Shown in pieces: positions 60,268 to 64,000 of a stretch of 64,000 bases of DNA. How positions within the stretch are numbered: the first letter of the stretch is position 1; each line of letters starts with the position of its first letter. A model generated the notes under the pieces. It was not told where the DNA came from. It worked only from the letters and a program-made list of their open reading frames with translations, and made no database searches. Source of the stretch: Flavobacteriaceae bacterium 3519-10 (lineage in GTDB: Bacteria; Bacteroidota; Bacteroidia; Flavobacteriales; Weeksellaceae); NCBI GenBank assembly GCA_000023725.1, contig CP001673.1, forward strand, positions 2,428,342 to 2,492,341. Reading direction: 5' to 3'. Both the position numbers and the translations under genes were made by a program.

Positions 60268-61776
60268 TTAGAGTTCGTTTTGAATAACCAATCCTTTTGA
60301 AGCATCGATCTCAGCTTGAGGAATTAACCACGTCCATCTCTTGTCACCAGCCGGAACTGTAAGCAAGTTGTTGGTAACAACCGGTGCATGGTTAGTTAAC
60401 GTTCTGTCCAATGGCAGGTTGAGTCTCTTAAGATCCAGGAATCTAAAGCCTTCACCCCAAAGTTCAAGTCTTCTGCTGTTAAGAATTTCGTTGATATAAG
60501 CTGCACCCGTAGAAACCGAAGTAACATATGCAGGGTTTCTGTTCTTCTCTAACTGAGTGAACACTACCTTAGATTCTGCTTCTTTATTATCTCTCGCTAA
60601 AGCTTCAGCTTCAATAAGATACATCTCTGCGGCTCTCATGAAAGGGATATCACCTAAACTGGTGTTGTTATCCACTTTGGATCCGTCGGTAGAAAGGTAT
60701 TTTTGAGAAGTGTAAGGTACTTTAAGATAAGTTGCAGGCAAGTTCAATGATGCATGTGCACCGGTAGGATCGATCACCTGAGTTCTAACATCTGTGCTCG
60801 GGAAGCTGTCGAACAATAATTTGTTCACTACTTTCGGAGCCTGACGGATCTGCGATGAGTTATAATTTCTGGACATGTACGCCATGAAGTTTCCGAAATA
60901 ATCCGAAGTATCTGCGATAGGCTTGTAACCCCACATCCATTCGCTCACTGCATAGTTGTTAAATCCTTCTTTATAGGTAGCATTACTCATCAGTGCAAAA
61001 CCTTGTCTTGCCTCACGAGCATACGTTGCTGCCGCAGCATAATCGCCGGTTGTTAATGCCACACGTGCCATTAGACCTTTAACTACCTCTGCGTTAAAAT
61101 GAGATTTGTCGCCTCTTGTTTTGCCAGTAAGCATAGTTACCGCCTGCTGTAAATCACTTTTGATCTGCGCGTAGTTCTCGTCTAGTGTCGCTCTTGGGAT
61201 GGCATCGAACGTATCATCAAGCCTGATCGGAACTCCTAACTGAGTGTTAGCAGACCCCTGAACATAACGTTTTGCATAGATCTGCACCAACATCATGTAG
61301 GAGTAAGCACGGAAGGCATATGCCTCACCCATCACTTTTTCACGGTCACTTTGGCTTCCTGTTGCTGTAGGGCCGTTCGCGATCAGTGCGTTTGCCATTC
61401 TGATCTGCTCGTAATAGAAATCGTATGGATAAAATACGTTAGTAGAGTTCGCATTCGCGTTATCCAGCCATCTGATGGTACTAACAAACCAGTTAGGTCC
61501 TGTTGCTGGGAAGATTAAATCTTCACCCATCACATCCATATACATCAGGACACTTGTCCCTCCGTTCTGGCCCTGACTAGAGTTTTGTCTTACGTACATA
61601 TTTCTGTGCATACCATTGATAACAGTAGACATATTAGAAACTGTTGCATAGATAGTCTGGTCGCCCACTGCATCTGTAGGTCCGGTAGCCAGATAATCTC
61701 TTTCGCACGACACCCCTAATGTTAGGAGCGCTGATGCTGCAGCGAGTAAAATTGCTTTTTTATTGAAAAATTTCAT
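60268..61776 (-). CDS. RagB/SusD family outer-membrane lipoprotein
   Basis: 502 residues. Signal peptide with lipobox LGVSC (Cys at residue 24). SusD features: the TPR-like helices GEAYAFRAYSYMMLVQIYAK, ATLDENYAQIKSDLQQAVTM, and the C-terminal INEILNSRRLELWGEGFRF with LDLKRLNLPL. It pairs with the partial SusC at 61787 upstream, ten bases away. Substrate unknown. It differs clearly from the SusD at 55343, so the two systems import different compounds or arose by an old duplication. Confidence 0.93.
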   Translation of the reverse strand: MKFFNKKAILLAAASALLTLGVSCERDYLATGPTDAVGDQTIYATVSNMSTVINGMHRNMYVRQNSSQGQNGGTSVLMYMDVMGEDLIFPATGPNWFVSTIRWLDNANANSTNVFYPYDFYYEQIRMANALIANGPTATGSQSDREKVMGEAYAFRAYSYMMLVQIYAKRYVQGSANTQLGVPIRLDDTFDAIPRATLDENYAQIKSDLQQAVTMLTGKTRGDKSHFNAEVVKGLMARVALTTGDYAAAATYAREARQGFALMSNATYKEGFNNYAVSEWMWGYKPIADTSDYFGNFMAYMSRNYNSSQIRQAPKVVNKLLFDSFPSTDVRTQVIDPTGAHASLNLPATYLKVPYTSQKYLSTDGSKVDNNTSLGDIPFMRAAEMYLIEAEALARDNKEAESKVVFTQLEKNRNPAYVTSVSTGAAYINEILNSRRLELWGEGFRFLDLKRLNLPLDRTLTNHAPVVTNNLLTVPAGDKRWTWLIPQAEIDASKGLVIQNEL

Positions 61777-61786
61777 TTTTTAATTT

Positions 61787-64000
61787 TTAGAATGTTGTAT
61801 TTAATCCGAAAGTAATGATTCTTGCAGGAGAATATCTGTTGGAAGTAGTACCGTTAAAAGATTGGTAAGGCTCCAGACCTTTTCTTTTGCTGGTTAACCA
61901 AAGGTTTTCTCCACTCACGAATAGTTTTAAACTGTTAACACCTACGGTTCTTGTAATTTCTTTATCGAAATTGTAACCTAAAGTAGCGTTTCTAAGCATT
62001 ACATAGCTCGCATCTACCAACCATCTTGCCGATGCTGCGGCAGGAGCGGCAATGTATGACGAGTTAAGTACAGGTACATCTGTAATCTGTCCAGGCGCTG
62101 TCCATCTGTTAAGGATATCTGTGCTTAGTGCACCACCCTGCGGATAGGCAGTCATAAGTGCAGCATAGTTGGTATCGTAGATGAGACCACCAAACTGGTA
62201 GTTAAATGCTGCTGAAAGTTCCCAGTTTTTCACATTTAAGGTTGTAGCAAAGTTTCCGAAGAAATCCGGGATTGCAGAACCCTGATACTCCAGAAGGGCT
62301 TTGTTAAGGTTGGTGGTTACTGCCCGACCGTTCACAGTGCGTTCGTCTGTAGGATTAACGGTAGCCTTTGTAGGATCCATTACGAATAAGGCCTGGCCAT
62401 CAGCAGGATCTACACCTGCCCAGGTTCTGAGGTAAAACGCATAAAGATCTCTCCCCAGTTCAATTCTCTTGCTTCCGTTGATGAATGATGCTTCCAGTTT
62501 GGTTACTTCATTCTTATAAGATGATCCGAATGCGGTGATATTCCATTTAACATTCTGATTCTTAATTACGTCAGCTGAAACTGTAATTTCATAACCTCTA
62601 TTAACAAGGTTACCGATGTTAGTTTCTATTTCGTTATTTGGGATACCTGCATTAAGTGGTGTCTTGGTAGCAAAAAGAAGGTCTCTTGTTTCGGAGTTGT
62701 AATATTCTAAAGTACCTTTAACTCTTCTGCTGAATAATTCGAACTCTAAAGCTACATCAGACTGTGCTTTGGTTTCCCAGCTGATTGTACGGTCAGCCAC
62801 TCTTGAAAGAATAGTACCCGGTTCAAAACCATTGTTTGTACCTAAACCATAAACCGACTGGTAAGGATACCATGAACCAAGATTATCATTTCCAACCTCA
62901 CCATAAGAACCTCTTAACTTAAGGAAATTAACAGCTTCTATGTTGCTCATAAAGTTTTCGCGGGAAATTACCCAACCTGCACCTGCAGACCAGAAAGACT
63001 GCCATCTTACATCCTCAGCAAATCGTGAAGAGCCATCCCAACGGATCGATCCTTCAAGAAGATACTTTTCATTGAAATCATAATTTACTCTACCAAACCA
63101 ACCTTCTTTACTTCTTCTGTTAAGCGCAGAGCTTAAACTGGAATTATTTACGAAGTTGTCGAATTCATAGAAATCCTCAAGGATCTGGTTTCTCTTATAT
63201 CCATACAAATAATCATATTTATAGTCGATATTTTCATGACCTGCAAGAGCCGTGAAGTTATGGTTTCCGAAGGCTTTGTTATAGGTTAAAACCTGGTTCC
63301 ATGTAAAATCGCGTCTGAAATATGCTGTTCTGGTAGCGGACCCGATACCGATTGCATCGCCGATCTCGGTATTGGTATATTCTTTTCTTAATGTACCGCG
63401 GAAATTGTATGCACCATTGGTTCTGAACGTTAATTCAGGTAAAATCTGAAATTCTGCAAATACGTTCGCCTGAATATTGTAAGCATTTGTTACATCATCG
63501 TTAAGCAAAGTTTCCCAAACCACGTTTCTTCCTGAAGCTGCATCTGGACCTCTGTTGGCACCTGCATCATAAAGCACTTCACCATTTGGTCCGTACATTC
63601 TCTGTCCTGCCTGGTTGTACTGATATGGGCTGTAAATAGGACCTATACCTCTTGTCCAGCGGAATGGGTTATTAAAAGAGGCATTATTTTCAACACCATC
63701 TACAGCGTTTGAACCGCTGGAAACACTACCATTAAGACTGGTACCTAACTTCAACCATGATTTAACCTGAGAATCAGTATTTAAACGAAGACTGATTCTT
63801 TCGAAATCAGATTTAGCCAAATAACCTTCTTCTTTCAAATAATTAAATGATGAGAAAAAAGAACTTTTATCGTTACCTCCAGAGTATGAGATATTGTGGT
63901 CGTTACGGATACCAACACCCATCAAAGCATCTGCCCAGTCGAAATCATGATATTTAAGTTGGGCGTTAGGATTGAAAACCCCATCAACTACCAACTGGTT
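61787..64000 (-). CDS. SusC/RagA family TonB-linked outer-membrane receptor, C-terminal part (cut by window edge)
   Basis: 738 codons up to the window end; the start and plug domain lie beyond base 64000. The internal frame begins NQLVVDGVFNPN, and the TTG at 63994 that could be read as a start is not one. The barrel strands include GVGIRNDHNISYSGGNDKSS, KYLLEGSIRWDGSSRFAEDV and FLKLRGSYGEVGNDNL, and the C-terminus is RIITFGLNTTF, ending in Phe as barrel proteins do. It is the partner of the SusD at 60268, co-transcribed with it, and its N-terminal domain cannot be judged here. Confidence 0.93.
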   Translation of the reverse strand, partial: NQLVVDGVFNPNAQLKYHDFDWADALMGVGIRNDHNISYSGGNDKSSFFSSFNYLKEEGYLAKSDFERISLRLNTDSQVKSWLKLGTSLNGSVSSGSNAVDGVENNASFNNPFRWTRGIGPIYSPYQYNQAGQRMYGPNGEVLYDAGANRGPDAASGRNVVWETLLNDDVTNAYNIQANVFAEFQILPELTFRTNGAYNFRGTLRKEYTNTEIGDAIGIGSATRTAYFRRDFTWNQVLTYNKAFGNHNFTALAGHENIDYKYDYLYGYKRNQILEDFYEFDNFVNNSSLSSALNRRSKEGWFGRVNYDFNEKYLLEGSIRWDGSSRFAEDVRWQSFWSAGAGWVISRENFMSNIEAVNFLKLRGSYGEVGNDNLGSWYPYQSVYGLGTNNGFEPGTILSRVADRTISWETKAQSDVALEFELFSRRVKGTLEYYNSETRDLLFATKTPLNAGIPNNEIETNIGNLVNRGYEITVSADVIKNQNVKWNITAFGSSYKNEVTKLEASFINGSKRIELGRDLYAFYLRTWAGVDPADGQALFVMDPTKATVNPTDERTVNGRAVTTNLNKALLEYQGSAIPDFFGNFATTLNVKNWELSAAFNYQFGGLIYDTNYAALMTAYPQGGALSTDILNRWTAPGQITDVPVLNSSYIAAPAAASARWLVDASYVMLRNATLGYNFDKEITRTVGVNSLKLFVSGENLWLTSKRKGLEPYQSFNGTTSNRYSPARIITFGLNTTF

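Noticed and set aside
1-64000. CRISPR arrays, insertion sequences, prophage or integrase genes
   Set aside because: No regularly spaced repeat array, transposase, integrase or phage structural gene was recognised anywhere in the window.

Overview
The window looks like chromosomal DNA of a Bacteroidetes bacterium of the Weeksellaceae type (Chryseobacterium, Kaistella and relatives). The grounds are: start regions poor in Shine-Dalgarno sites but rich in the Bacteroidetes -7 promoter motif TAnnTTTG, two SusC/SusD outer-membrane pairs, a type IX secretion sorting domain, BshC of bacillithiol synthesis, a class II HMG-CoA reductase with a GYDIA-type GHMP kinase, the gene order acpP-fabF-rnc-IPExxxVDY-pyk, and a tmRNA tag ending in ALAA. 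No insertion sequence, phage, CRISPR array or tRNA gene was found. The genus is inferred, not proven.

Layout. 1-2.4 kb: start of a dicarboxylate symporter, two BON-domain proteins, an AlkB-like demethylase. 2.5-8 kb: a CocE-type hydrolase, agmatinase and arginine decarboxylase (the two steps from arginine to putrescine), a DUF5808 membrane protein and a HAD phosphatase. 8-17.4 kb: thiamine diphosphokinase, cobalamin adenosyltransferase, an ECF sigma factor with an overlapping membrane partner, an alpha/beta hydrolase, ribokinase, DUF4241, ValS, DUF1573 and PPK2. 17.4-24.6 kb: RNase P RNA, SucC, a small-protein/DUF423/HMG-CoA reductase group, an ABC-F ATPase and a secreted EEP nuclease. 24.8-32.6 kb: ClpB, an incomplete phenylacetyl-CoA epoxidase cluster (paaE, an unknown gene, paaA, but no paaBCD), a formimidoylglutamase-like enzyme and a T9SS cargo protein.

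32.7-43 kb: the fatty-acid/RNase III/pyruvate kinase operon, two lipoproteins, a membrane-protein/winged-helix/DUF4173 group with two matching palindromes that are candidate operators, a large methyltransferase with a duplicated N-terminal module, a PspC-like protein and a GNAT acetyltransferase. 43-49.8 kb: SIMPL and carboxypeptidase-like-domain proteins, tmRNA, PEP carboxykinase, GHMP kinase and FabD. 49.8-64 kb: a LysM/ligand-binding protein, BshC, a putative porin and two SusCD pairs; the second SusC runs off the window end.

Most of the content is housekeeping. The less ordinary signals are: (a) three copies of an intergenic palindromic element with conserved flanks and a variable hairpin core, two of them near the stable-RNA genes rnpB and ssrA, plus a looser fourth element; (b) the ACTTTG-N5-CAAAG(T/C) pair around the winged-helix regulator group; (c) the paa cluster that stops after paaA inside a TAACAAT repeat; (d) the two-module methyltransferase. 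Gene calls rest on motifs and family memory, since no database search was possible.
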